From Microbispora oryzae (GTDB taxonomy: Bacteria > Actinomycetota > Actinomycetes > Streptosporangiales > Streptosporangiaceae), in contig NZ_JAFCNB010000013.1 of the NCBI RefSeq assembly GCF_017896165.1, forward strand, positions 124,001 through 188,000: DNA of 64,000 nucleotides. Direction: 5' to 3'. Every line of letters starts with the position of its first letter. Within the stretch, counting starts at the first letter, position 1. A program made the translations under genes and the position numbers. Below, one piece after another: positions 27,098 through 35,093 of the stretch. The notes under the pieces are model-generated. The model was not told where the DNA came from. It worked only from the letters and a program-made list of their open reading frames with translations, and made no database searches.

Positions 27098-28654
27098 TCA
27101 GCGGTAGCCGGCGGCGGTGATGTTCGCCTGGACGGCGTTCTCGGTCGCGTCGGAGGGATAGCCGGCGACCATGGCGCCCTCGTAGAAGGTGCCGGCGCTG
27201 AGGTTGGCGCCGCCGTCGGGCTTGCAGCAGTCGCCGCCGCTGCCCAAGATGATGGCGCCCTGCTTCTTCATCGGGTTGTAGCCGTTGGGCAGTGCGCCGT
27301 CCCACAGGGTGGTCATGCCGCCTGACTGGGCGTCGGCGCCCTTGAGGGCGAAGCGGGTGGTGCCGTTGTTCTTCAGCATCGCGGTGACGAACTTGCTGGT
27401 GAACGCCCGCTGGTTGGGGTTCCACGACTGGCTGCCGCCGGGGAACAGGCCCCATTCGAGGTCGGCCTGCACCCAGGGGCCGGAGCCGGAGCAGCCGCCG
27501 AACCAGCACTGCTTGCTGAAGTTGATGGCGTCCATCGCGCCTGCGGCGTCGGCCTTGCGGGTGGTCTCGCTGTTGCCGTAGTCGAAGCAGCAGCCGCTGT
27601 TGACGTGGGTGCCGCTGGTGACCATGTACATGCCCTCGGGCGCGGTTCCGGTGGGGACGCCGGTGGTGTGGCCGTCGCGCCAGTAGCTGTTGCTGGGGTT
27701 GATGTACAGGGAGTAGGCCTTGTTGCCGCCGACGGTGAGCGATTCGGTGGTGGCGGTGGCGGGCTTGCTCTGCGGCGAGCCGGGAACGACGCTCGATCCC
27801 TGGTACCACAGGTCGTTGCCGTGTCCGGACTGGTCGTACAGCACGGTGATGACGCAGGAGGTGCCGGCGCAGAAGGAGTCCTGGGTCGCGGCGTTGGCGG
27901 TGCCGCCCGTGGTCAGCACGCCGATGTTCCTGGTCGTGTTGTCCGACGAACGCCGCACCTGGTAGAGGTTCCCGCTGTAGGAGCTGAACAGCGCCCGCGT
28001 CGTGCTGTGCGCCGCGATGCAGGGTGTGCCGCCGGCGGCGTAGATGTCACACGGGCCCGACCCGGGCGGCGGCGTGACCGTCGGACTCGCCGACGGGCTC
28101 GCGGAGGGGCTCGACGACGGCTGGCTTCCGCCGCTGCTCCACTTCTGGTTGTTCTGCCCGTTGCAGGTCCACAGGATGACCGCGGTGCCGTTGGCGGTGC
28201 CCGCCCCGTTCACGTCCAGGCACAGGCCGGACTGGACACCTCTGATCGAGCCGTCCGAGTTCTGCTGCCACTTCTGGTTGTTCTGGCCGTTGCACCCCCA
28301 GATGATCACCGTGGTGCCGGGCGAGGTGCCCGCGCCGTAGGCGTCCACGCAGCGGGTGCCGTTGAACGTCCGCAGCTCACCGGCCGAGGTGAACTCGAAC
28401 GCCTGGTTGGCCTGACCGGTGCAGTCCCAGATCTGCAACGCCGTGCCCTGCGTGTCGACGTTGCCCTTCACGTCCAGACAGCGGCCAGACGCGGCGCTCT
28501 TCAGCGGCGACGCCGCCGCCGACGCCGGCGCGGCCCACGTCAGCGCCGTGGCCAGCACGGTCGCCAGGGCCGCGACCAGATATGCCGCGACGTGTGAGCG
28601 TGAACGCCGCCTACGGCCGGCACGACCCGATAAGGCAACGGACGAATGCCGCAT
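27098..28654 (-). CDS. Secreted alpha-L-arabinofuranosidase, CBM13-GH54
   Basis: A 518-aa exported enzyme. Residues 1-47 are a long signal peptide with a basic start (GRAGRRRRSRS). A ricin-type CBM13 lectin domain follows (about 50-175, three repeats each with GRCLDV/TRCVDA/GLCLDV and NQKW), then a Ser/Pro linker, then an AbfB-type GH54 catalytic domain from GPCDIYAAGGTPCIAAHSTTRALF to the end. The likely nucleophile is Glu in QADLEWGLFPGG and the acid/base Asp in GSGGDCC, by analogy with fungal AbfB. It would release L-arabinofuranose from arabinan or arabinoxylan side chains. It lacks the CBM42 of fungal relatives. AAGGAG precedes the chosen ATG. A LacI-type operator lies upstream. Confidence 0.88.
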   Translation of the reverse strand: MRHSSVALSGRAGRRRRSRSHVAAYLVAALATVLATALTWAAPASAAASPLKSAASGRCLDVKGNVDTQGTALQIWDCTGQANQAFEFTSAGELRTFNGTRCVDAYGAGTSPGTTVIIWGCNGQNNQKWQQNSDGSIRGVQSGLCLDVNGAGTANGTAVILWTCNGQNNQKWSSGGSQPSSSPSASPSASPTVTPPPGSGPCDIYAAGGTPCIAAHSTTRALFSSYSGNLYQVRRSSDNTTRNIGVLTTGGTANAATQDSFCAGTSCVITVLYDQSGHGNDLWYQGSSVVPGSPQSKPATATTESLTVGGNKAYSLYINPSNSYWRDGHTTGVPTGTAPEGMYMVTSGTHVNSGCCFDYGNSETTRKADAAGAMDAINFSKQCWFGGCSGSGPWVQADLEWGLFPGGSQSWNPNQRAFTSKFVTAMLKNNGTTRFALKGADAQSGGMTTLWDGALPNGYNPMKKQGAIILGSGGDCCKPDGGANLSAGTFYEGAMVAGYPSDATENAVQANITAAGYR

Positions 28655-28998
28655 GGGACTACTCCTTGGGGGGTGAGAGCACATGTGGTGGATGACAGCT
28701 GGTGAAAGAACAGGAACAGAGGCTCGGCTCGATGCCCGGCGGGTCGCCGCCGCGAACCACACCGCATCGACGGAGTCGCGGGAGACGGACGTCTCCCTGT
28801 CGGCAGGGATCGACTCGGGAAGGCTGAACGGGATTTCCACGCGTCTGACCGGCGCCTGCCCGGCACCGGATCGGAGGACTCCCCCGAATCAGAGCGGAGT
28901 CGCCGGCGTCCTGACGGCACAGGAATCATCGAACCGATTCGCCTTAACGCGATCGGACGATGCCGCGGCCCTGTGTCGTACGGGCGGACGACGACAAC

Positions 28999-29027
28999 AT
29001 GATAGCGCTAACATTCTGGCGGCAAAA
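28999..29027 (-). promoter_or_regulatory. Promoter of the GH54 gene, covered by a LacI-type operator
   Basis: On the minus strand TTTTGC, a 17-nt spacer and TATCAT (28999-29004) form a promoter. The operator TGTTAGCGCTATCA (29000-29013 in plus coordinates) overlaps its -10 element. The 5' leader to the GH54 start would be about 340 nt. Operator call by similarity to five others in the window. Confidence 0.55.
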
Positions 29028-29073
29028 GGGGCTCCTTCCGCGGCGACAGACCTGTGACGTGGTGTGGACGAAG

Positions 29074-29090
29074 CTCATATGACATATGAG
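29074..29090. promoter_or_regulatory. 17-bp perfect palindrome CTCATATG-A-CATATGAG
   Basis: An exact inverted repeat with a one-base centre, AT-rich within GC-rich DNA. It looks like a dimeric regulator site but does not match the LacI-type operators here. It lies about 60 bp upstream of the GH54 operator. Confidence 0.45.
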
Positions 29091-29311
29091 GTCACTGTCA
29101 AGCGGCGCCTCTCCGTTCCGGTACGCCGACCAGAGAAACGACCCGCTCATCCGCTCCGAGCTGGGCGGCACCGGCCTTCCGGGGAAGCGCCCGGCGGTGA
29201 AACTTTCATCGGGACGTGCGCGTGGCGACAGGACCGCGAATACGCACGAGCGGCCCCGCGGCGCCGGTCCTGTGTCTGGCCCGGCACCCGGCCCCAGGCC
29301 GGCATTTACAT

Positions 29312-29364
29312 CGAAACGATTCGCAAACGCTGTCCTTGACACGTCTCACAGCGGTTCCCATACT
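29312..29364 (+). promoter_or_regulatory. Orphan consensus promoter with operator-like palindrome
   Basis: CGAAACGATTCG (29312-29323) is an imperfect palindrome of LacI-family type. It is followed by TTGACA (29336-29341), a 17-nt spacer and CATACT (29359-29364). This is one of the strongest sigma-70-like promoters in the window, but no recognisable gene follows on the plus strand. Confidence 0.5.
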
Positions 29365-29554
29365 GAGTCGCCAGGCGGTCTTTTGCCGGGAAGGGTGGTG
29401 AGCGGCAGGGGACCGCCGCATTCGTTGTGGCCTGTGAGCGAAACGGCGTCGACGGCCATTCGACTTCCCCGTAGATGGCCCTGGCGGCGGCACCGGCACG
29501 CGCGCGAGGCGGGCGACGGCCCCCTCGCACACGGGAGTTCGGGGGGTCGCCCCC

Positions 29555-29712
29555 GTGTAAACGACGAAGGAGACCAGGGAAGCGGCAAGGCCGCCGACCA
29601 CAGGTCTCCTATTCCCGAACCGGGGGGGCTCGGGGGGGTCGCCCCCCCGGTGTAAACGACGAAGGAGACCAGGGAAAGCGGCAAGGCCGCCGACCACAGG
29701 TCTCCTATTCCG
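29555..29712. repeat. Two tandem copies of a nested-hairpin repeat beside the tRNA
   Basis: Copy 1 (29555-29615) and copy 2 (29650-29712) share about 61 nt, nearly identical, 95 bp apart. Each has the order GGAGACC - GCGGC-AAG-GCCGC - GGTCTCC, giving a stem within a stem. C/G-rich runs (GGGGGTCGCCCCC) precede each copy. Copy 2 ends four bases before the tRNA-Ala 3' end, so both would be in its read-through transcript. Function unknown. Confidence 0.7.
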
Positions 29713-29715
29713 AAG

Positions 29716-29788
29716 TGGAGCTATGGGGACTCGAACCCCAGACCCCCTCCATGCCATGGAGGTGCGCTACCAGCTGCGCTATAGCCCC
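29716..29788 (-). tRNA. tRNA-Ala (anticodon GGC), second copy
   Basis: All 73 bases match the tRNA body at 24062-24134. The CCA is not encoded here (next bases read CTT). A TATGCT element lies about 17 bases upstream on the minus strand, a plausible -10. The 3' end abuts the hairpin repeat. Confidence 0.95.
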
Positions 29789-29857
29789 TTGCGACGTCAG
29801 ACAGCATATCGGAGTCCACGCGCACGCGGTAACGGGACGCGCGTCCGGCACCGGTGC

Positions 29858-29890
29858 GCGGCCCCTCCGTCACGGGAACGGAGGGGCCGC
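29858..29890 (-). terminator. Terminator of the ara operon
   Basis: A perfect 13-bp stem (GCGGCCCCTCCGT / ACGGAGGGGCCGC) with a 7-nt loop, 13 nt after the araA stop. No T-tract. Confidence 0.75.
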
Positions 29891-29903
29891 ACGGCGTAGC
29901 GGA

Positions 29904-31385
29904 TCAGAAGCCCTGGGCCAGCCGGTAGTAGGCCTGGTTCCAGCGCAGTTCCTTGGCGAACTGCCGGGCCGTGGTGTCGGCGTCGATCATCAGCAGTTCC
30001 ACCCCCAGCATGTCGGCGAAGTCGGTGAGCTCCTCGGCCCCGACGGCGGCCGACAGCACCGTGTGGTGCGGTGCGCCCGCGGTGAGCCACGACTCGGCGG
30101 ACGTCCGCAGGTCCGGGCGGGGCTTCCACACCGCGCGGGCCACGGGCAGGCTCGGCAGCGGCTCCAGCGGCGCGACCACGTCGATCTCGTTGGCCACCAG
30201 CCGGAACCGCTCACCCATGTCGGCCAGGCCCACCACGACCGCCGGGCCGGGCGCCGCGTCGAACACCAGCCGCACCGGGTCCTCGCGGCCGCCGATCCCC
30301 AGAGGGTGGATCTCACACGACACCGCGCCGGCGGCGATGGTCGGGCAGACCTCCAGCATGTGCGCGCCGAGGATGACCTCCTCCCCCGGCGTCAGGTGAT
30401 AGGTGTAGTCCTCCATGAACGAGGTGCCGCCCGGCTGCCCCGCCGCCATCACCTTCAACGTGCGGAGCAGCACCGAGGTCTTCCAGTCGCCCTCGCCGCC
30501 GAACCCGTAGCCGTCGGCCATCAGCCGCTGCACGGCGAGCCCGGGGAGCTGGCGCAGGCCGCCGAGGTCCTCGAAGTTCGTCGTGAACGCCTTGAACCCG
30601 CCGGCCTCCAGGAAGCCCCGCAGGCCCAGCTCGATCCGGGCGGCGTAGCGCAGCGAGTCGTGCCGCTCCCCGCCTGCCCGCAGCTCGGCGGCCACCTCGT
30701 AGAGGTCCTCGTACTCCTTCACGAGCGCCGACACGTCGGCGTCGGAGGCGGCGTCCACGGCCTCGACCAGGTCGTTGACGCCGTAGGTGTTGACCGACAC
30801 CCCGAACCGCAGCTGCGCCTCGACCTTGTCGCCCTCGGTCACGGCCACGTCGCGCATGTTGTCGCCGAACCGGGCCAGCCGCAGCGAGCCCACCTCGGCG
30901 CGGCCCGCCGCCGCCCGCGCCCAGGTGGCCACCCGTGCCGCCACCGCCGGGTCGCTGACGTGCCCCGCGACCGTCTTGCGCGGCACGCCGAGCCGGGCCT
31001 GGATGTACCCGAACTCACGGTCGCCGTGCGCCGCCTGGTTCAGGTTCATGAAGTCCATGTCGATGCTGGCCCACGGCAGCTCCCGGTTGGCCTGCGTGTG
31101 CAGGTGGAGCAGCGGCTTGCGCAGCGCGTCCAGCCCGGCGATCCACATCTTCGCCGGCGAGAAGGTGTGCATCCACGCGATCACACCGATGCACTCGTCA
31201 TCGGCGTTCGCCTCCAGGCACACCCGCCGGATCGCGGCCGCGTCGGTCAGCACCGGCTGCCAGACGAGCTCGAACGGCAGCTGCTCGCCCAGCCGCGTCG
31301 CGATCTCCCGGGACTGCTCGGCGACCTGCTGCAGCGTCTCCTCGCCGTAAAGACCCTGGCTGCCCGTCAGGAACCACAGCTTCAC
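29904..31385 (-). CDS. araA: L-arabinose isomerase
   Basis: A 493-aa protein colinear with AraA ([21 protein letters not shown] at the start, [21 protein letters not shown], then [38 protein letters not shown] and the C-terminal [14 protein letters not shown]). It converts L-arabinose to L-ribulose in the cytoplasm with a divalent metal. The active-site Glu and His segments ([29 protein letters not shown]) are intact. GTG start overlaps the araD stop as GTGA, with GAGGAG six bases upstream. Last gene of the araB-araD-araA run. Confidence 0.96.
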   Translation of the reverse strand: MKLWFLTGSQGLYGEETLQQVAEQSREIATRLGEQLPFELVWQPVLTDAAAIRRVCLEANADDECIGVIAWMHTFSPAKMWIAGLDALRKPLLHLHTQANRELPWASIDMDFMNLNQAAHGDREFGYIQARLGVPRKTVAGHVSDPAVAARVATWARAAAGRAEVGSLRLARFGDNMRDVAVTEGDKVEAQLRFGVSVNTYGVNDLVEAVDAASDADVSALVKEYEDLYEVAAELRAGGERHDSLRYAARIELGLRGFLEAGGFKAFTTNFEDLGGLRQLPGLAVQRLMADGYGFGGEGDWKTSVLLRTLKVMAAGQPGGTSFMEDYTYHLTPGEEVILGAHMLEVCPTIAAGAVSCEIHPLGIGGREDPVRLVFDAAPGPAVVVGLADMGERFRLVANEIDVVAPLEPLPSLPVARAVWKPRPDLRTSAESWLTAGAPHHTVLSAAVGAEELTDFADMLGVELLMIDADTTARQFAKELRWNQAYYRLAQGF

Positions 31386-32059
31386 CGGGAACTCCTCTGT
31401 CCGTAAACGTTCTGGTAGCGGTCGTACAAGCGGTCGATGTCGTCCTGCGCGATCGGCAGCGGCTCGCCGAGCTGCCGGGAGACGTGCACGGTGCGCGCGA
31501 CGTCCTCGCACATCACGGCGGCCTTGACCGCCGCCTTCGGCGACTCCCCGATGGTGAAGACGCCGTGGTTCTGCATCAGCACGGCACGGGAGCGATGGCC
31601 GTTCAGCGTCTCCACGATGCCCTTGCCGATGTCGTCGTTCCCGATCAGCGCGAACGGCCCGATGGGGATCTCACCGCCGAACTCGTCGGCCATGGCGGTG
31701 AGCACACACGGAATCGCCTCGCCCCGGGCCGCCCATGCCGAGGCGTAGGTGGAGTGCGTGTGCACCACGCCGTTCACCTCCGGCATGTTCCGGTACACGT
31801 AGGCGTGCGCCGCCGTGTCGCTGGAGGGCGCGAGCGACCCCTCGACCAGTTCGCCGTCCAGGTCGCACACCACGATCGACTCAGGGGTCAGATCGTCGTA
31901 CGAGACCCCGCTGGGCTTGATGACGAACAGGTCCCGGCCGGGCACGCGGCCCGAGACGTTCCCCGCGGTCCAGGCCACAAGGTTGTATCGCACCAGCTCG
32001 GCATGGAGGCGGCAGACGGTCTCCCGCAGCTCCTCGATCACGCGCTCCTCCTTCATCAT
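31382..32059 (-). CDS. araD: L-ribulose-5-phosphate 4-epimerase
   Basis: A 225-aa class II aldolase-fold enzyme. NVSGR, then the metal-binding [11 protein letters not shown] and the second His in [22 protein letters not shown] are all present. It converts L-ribulose 5-phosphate to D-xylulose 5-phosphate. Its ATG ([11 protein letters not shown]) overlaps the araB stop by four bases (ATGA), and its stop overlaps araA, so the three enzymes are translationally coupled. Confidence 0.95.
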   Translation of the reverse strand: MMKEERVIEELRETVCRLHAELVRYNLVAWTAGNVSGRVPGRDLFVIKPSGVSYDDLTPESIVVCDLDGELVEGSLAPSSDTAAHAYVYRNMPEVNGVVHTHSTYASAWAARGEAIPCVLTAMADEFGGEIPIGPFALIGNDDIGKGIVETLNGHRSRAVLMQNHGVFTIGESPKAAVKAAVMCEDVARTVHVSRQLGEPLPIAQDDIDRLYDRYQNVYGQRSSR

Positions 32060-33705
32060 GCGCTTGCCTCGTTCCTGATCGCCCGCAGCCGGTGCAGCAG
32101 CGCACCGTCCGCGAAGTGGTCGTGCAGCCGGCGGTACTCGGCGTACAGCCGGTCGTACGCGTCGGCCCGATCCGGGTCCGGGGTGTAGACCCCCGCCTCG
32201 CGCTTGCCCATGGCCGCGGCCGCCTCGGCGATGTCCGAGTACGCGCCGGCGGCCACGGCGGCGTGGATCGCCGAGCCGAGGGCCGGGCCCTGGTCCGAGC
32301 CGATGACCGACAGCGGACGGCGCAGGACGTCGGCGTAGACCTGCATGAGGAAGGCGTTCTTGAGCAGGCCGCCGGCGACCACGAACTCCTCGACCGGCAC
32401 GCCCGCGGCTTCGAACGTCTCCACGATCACCCGGGCCCCGAAGGCGGTGGCCTCGATCAGGGCGCGGTAGACGTCCTCGGGCCGGGTGGCGAGCGTCTGG
32501 CCCACGATCACGCCGGACAGGTTGTGGTCGACGAGGACCGAGCGGTTGCCGCCCTGCCAGTCAAGCGCGACGAGCCCGTGCTGCCCGACCTTCTGCGCCG
32601 CGGCCAGTTCGGTGAGGAGGTCGTGGATGCTCAGGCCCCGCTCCGCCGCCTTCTCGGCGTACGAGGCGGGGACGGACGTGTCGACGAACCAGCCGAAGAT
32701 GTCGCCGACGGCCGACTGGCCGGCCTCGTAGCCCCACAGGCCGGGAACGATGCCGTCGCGCACCACCCCGCACATGCCGGGGACTTCGGCCAGCCGGTCC
32801 GAGTTCATGACGTGGCAGGTGGAGGTGCCCATGATGGCGACCATCTGGCCCGGCCGGACGGCGTCGGCCGCGGCCGCGGTCACGTGGGCGTCGACGTTGC
32901 CGACCGCGACGGCGATGCCCTCGGGGAGGCCCGTCCACTCGGCGGCCTCCGCGGTCAGCCGACCGGCGAGGCCGCCGAGCGGGGCGAGTTCCTGACCGAG
33001 CTTGCCGGTGAACCCGGCGAAGGCGGGATTGAGCGCGGCCAGGAAGTCCTCGGACGGGTAGCCCCCGTCCTGGTAGATGGCCTTGTAACCGGCGGTGCAG
33101 ACGTTCCTGGTCTCCACGCCGGAGAGCCGCCAGATGATCCAGTCGGCCGCCTCGATCCAGCGGTCGGCCCTGGCGTAGACGTCGGGGTCCTCCTCCAGCA
33201 CCTGCAGGCCCTTCGCGAAGGCCCACTCGGAGGAGATCTTGCCGCCGTACCGCGGCAGCCACGACTCGCCCCGCTCCTCGGCGAGAGCGTTGATGCGGTC
33301 GGCGTGCGGCTGGGCCGCGTGGTGCTTCCAGAGCTTGGGCCAGGCGTGCGGGCGATCGGGCAGAATCTCCGACAGCGGCGTGCCGTCAGCCGTGGCGGGC
33401 AGGATCGTACAGGCCGTGAAGTCGGTTCCGATGCCGATGACCTGCGCGGCGGGCACCTGCGCGGCGGCGAGCGCCTTCGGCACCGCGTGCCGGAGCACGT
33501 CGACCCAGTCCTGCGGCGACTGCAGGGCCCAGTCGGGTCCGAGACGGACGCCCGAATCCGGGAGCGCATCCTCGATCACCCGATGGGAGTACTCGTGCAC
33601 GGCCGCGCCGAGCTCGGCGCCGTCGCTCACCCGCACAACGACAGCCCGGCCAGACAGCGTGCCGTAGTCGACGCCGACGACGTAACGCTCGCTGTTAGCG
33701 CTCAC
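32056..33705 (-). CDS. araB: Ribulokinase
   Basis: A 549-aa FGGY-family kinase of AraB type. The N-terminal phosphate-binding GVDYGTLSGRAVVVRV, IGTDFTACTILP, WKHHAAQPHADRINALA and the C-terminal AGGLLKNAFLMQVYADV are typical. It phosphorylates L-ribulose with ATP. The start is GTG at 33705 with TGGAG seven bases upstream. A LacI-type operator sequence covers the start codon. It lies 123 bp after the importer permease gene and could share the chvE-gguAB transcript. Confidence 0.95.
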   Translation of the reverse strand: MSANSERYVVGVDYGTLSGRAVVVRVSDGAELGAAVHEYSHRVIEDALPDSGVRLGPDWALQSPQDWVDVLRHAVPKALAAAQVPAAQVIGIGTDFTACTILPATADGTPLSEILPDRPHAWPKLWKHHAAQPHADRINALAEERGESWLPRYGGKISSEWAFAKGLQVLEEDPDVYARADRWIEAADWIIWRLSGVETRNVCTAGYKAIYQDGGYPSEDFLAALNPAFAGFTGKLGQELAPLGGLAGRLTAEAAEWTGLPEGIAVAVGNVDAHVTAAAADAVRPGQMVAIMGTSTCHVMNSDRLAEVPGMCGVVRDGIVPGLWGYEAGQSAVGDIFGWFVDTSVPASYAEKAAERGLSIHDLLTELAAAQKVGQHGLVALDWQGGNRSVLVDHNLSGVIVGQTLATRPEDVYRALIEATAFGARVIVETFEAAGVPVEEFVVAGGLLKNAFLMQVYADVLRRPLSVIGSDQGPALGSAIHAAVAAGAYSDIAEAAAAMGKREAGVYTPDPDRADAYDRLYAEYRRLHDHFADGALLHRLRAIRNEASA

Positions 33706-33706
33706 A
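33693..33706. promoter_or_regulatory. LacI-type operator over the araB start codon
   Basis: TGTTAGCGCTCACA matches the window consensus TGTTAGCGCTAACA at 13 of 14 positions. It lies at codons 1-4 of araB. No good promoter is seen behind it, so it could block elongation, mark a weak internal promoter, or be a decayed site. Confidence 0.5.
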
Positions 33707-33761
33707 TTTCACTCCAGGGATTTCGAGAGGGCATGGGCATCATCTCTTTCGGCGCAGGGCC

Positions 33762-33787
33762 CCCGGCCGCCGGTGGCGGCGGCCGGG
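33762..33787 (-). terminator. Intra-operon stem-loop between importer and araB
   Basis: A 10-bp stem (CCCGGCCGCC / GGCGGCCGGG) with a 6-nt loop, 57 nt before the araB start. It may terminate part of the importer transcript or protect its 3' end. Confidence 0.55.
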
Positions 33788-33828
33788 AAGCGGTTCCCCG
33801 CCGACGTGGGAGTCGGTCAGCGGGTCGG

Positions 33829-35088
33829 TCACCGGGAGGCGCCCGTCCTGCGCTTGGTCCACACGTCGAACGCCACGGCCGCGAGCAGGACGGCGCCCTT
33901 GACGAGCATCACCCGCTCACTGGGCGAGCCGATCAGGGACATGCCGTTGTTGATGACCGCCATGATCAGACCGCCGGTGATCGCGCCGACCACCTTGCCG
34001 ACGCCACCCTGGACGGCCGCGCCGCCGATGAAGGCCGCCGCGATCGCGTCCAGCTCGAAGCTGTTGCCCGCGGTGGGACCCGCCTGGTTGAGCCGACCGG
34101 CGAAGATGATGCCGGCGATGGCCGACAGGACGCCCATGTTAACGAAGATCCAGAAGACGACCGACTTGACCTTCACCCCGGACATCACGGCCGCCTGCAG
34201 GTTGCCGCCGATCGCGTAGATCTGCCGGCCGAACACCGTGCGGTTGGCCATCAGCGAGTACGCGAGCACCAGCACGGCCAGCAGCACGAGCACCCACGGC
34301 AGGTTCTTGAACCGGGCGAGCTGCACGACGACGAAGAGGATCAGCGCGGCGCCGGCCGCCATCTTGAGCACGAACAGCGCGATCGGCTCGACCGCCTGTC
34401 CGTAGCCCTTGCGGGCTCCACGGGCGCGCCACTGGGCGAGGACCATGCCGGCGATGGCGACGACGCCGATGAGCAGGCTGAAGAGATCGGCGCCGCCGAG
34501 CGGGCCGAGGCCCACGTTGCCGAAGTAGCCGTTGGTGAAGCCGTTGGCCAGCGTGCGGACCTGGTCGGGGAACGGCCCGATGCCCTGGTTGCCCAGCACC
34601 GTCAGGGTCAGCGCCCGGAACAGCAGCATGCCGGCCAGCGTCACGATGAACGCGGGAATCCCGAAGTAGGCGATCCAGTATCCCTGCCAGGCCCCGATCA
34701 GGGCGCCCGCGATGATCGTGATCAGCAGAGCCAGCGGCCAGGCCACGCCCATGTTCACCATGAGCACGGCGGAGAGGCCTCCGGTGACCGCGACCACCGA
34801 GCCGACGGACAGGTCGATGTGCCCGGCGATGATGATCAGGATCATCCCGATCGCGAGGATCAGGACGTACGAGTTCTGGACGATGATGTTGGAGATGTTC
34901 TGCGGCTGGAGCAACGCGCCGTCGGTCAGCACCGAGAACAGCACGATGATCAGCGCGAAGGCGATGTAGATACCACTGGAGCGCAGGTTGACCGACAGTC
35001 CACCGAGCGACACCCGTCCCGGCTGCCGCGGCGCTCCCCCGTCGCCCGTGGCGCCGACGGCGACGTCGGCGGGCGTGATGCTGCTCAT
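33829..35088 (-). CDS. gguB: Sugar ABC importer permease, GguB/XylH type
   Basis: A 419-aa BPD_transp_2-family permease with about ten to twelve membrane segments. The family motif GHIDLSVGSVVAVTGGLSAVLM follows helix 3, with FGRQIYAIGGNLQAAVMSGVKV and ELDAIAAAFIGGAAVQGG later. It has the long central cytoplasmic insertion of the GguB/XylH/MmsB group and is larger than the RbsC type. ATG at 35088 lies five bases after the ATPase stop. It forms the membrane channel for pentoses or several monosaccharides with the adjacent ATPase and binding protein. Confidence 0.88.
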   Translation of the reverse strand: MSSITPADVAVGATGDGGAPRQPGRVSLGGLSVNLRSSGIYIAFALIIVLFSVLTDGALLQPQNISNIIVQNSYVLILAIGMILIIIAGHIDLSVGSVVAVTGGLSAVLMVNMGVAWPLALLITIIAGALIGAWQGYWIAYFGIPAFIVTLAGMLLFRALTLTVLGNQGIGPFPDQVRTLANGFTNGYFGNVGLGPLGGADLFSLLIGVVAIAGMVLAQWRARGARKGYGQAVEPIALFVLKMAAGAALILFVVVQLARFKNLPWVLVLLAVLVLAYSLMANRTVFGRQIYAIGGNLQAAVMSGVKVKSVVFWIFVNMGVLSAIAGIIFAGRLNQAGPTAGNSFELDAIAAAFIGGAAVQGGVGKVVGAITGGLIMAVINNGMSLIGSPSERVMLVKGAVLLAAVAFDVWTKRRTGASR

Positions 35089-35093
35089 TCGAG

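Larger units (their letters stand above)
28655..29715. other. 1-kb gene-free region upstream of the GH54 gene
   Basis: No convincing gene is present on either strand. It holds the GH54 promoter and operator (about 29000), a 17-bp perfect palindrome (29074-29090), a strong plus-strand promoter with no gene behind it (29336-29364), and a two-copy hairpin repeat ending at the tRNA. It looks like a composite of regulatory remnants. Confidence 0.6.

Noticed and set aside
29555-29712. CRISPR array
   Set aside because: There are only two copies, the unit is longer than a CRISPR repeat and carries nested palindromes, and no cas gene is present in the window.
29086-29715. Open frames on both strands across the hairpin repeat and tRNA
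   Set aside because: The translated product just repeats the DNA hairpin unit and runs into the tRNA. There is no RBS, homologue or codon bias.
22000-30000. Integrated mobile element at the tRNA-Ala genes
   Set aside because: No integrase, transposase, relaxase or phage gene is present, and no attachment repeats besides the tRNA bodies themselves. I keep it only as a possible recombination hotspot.
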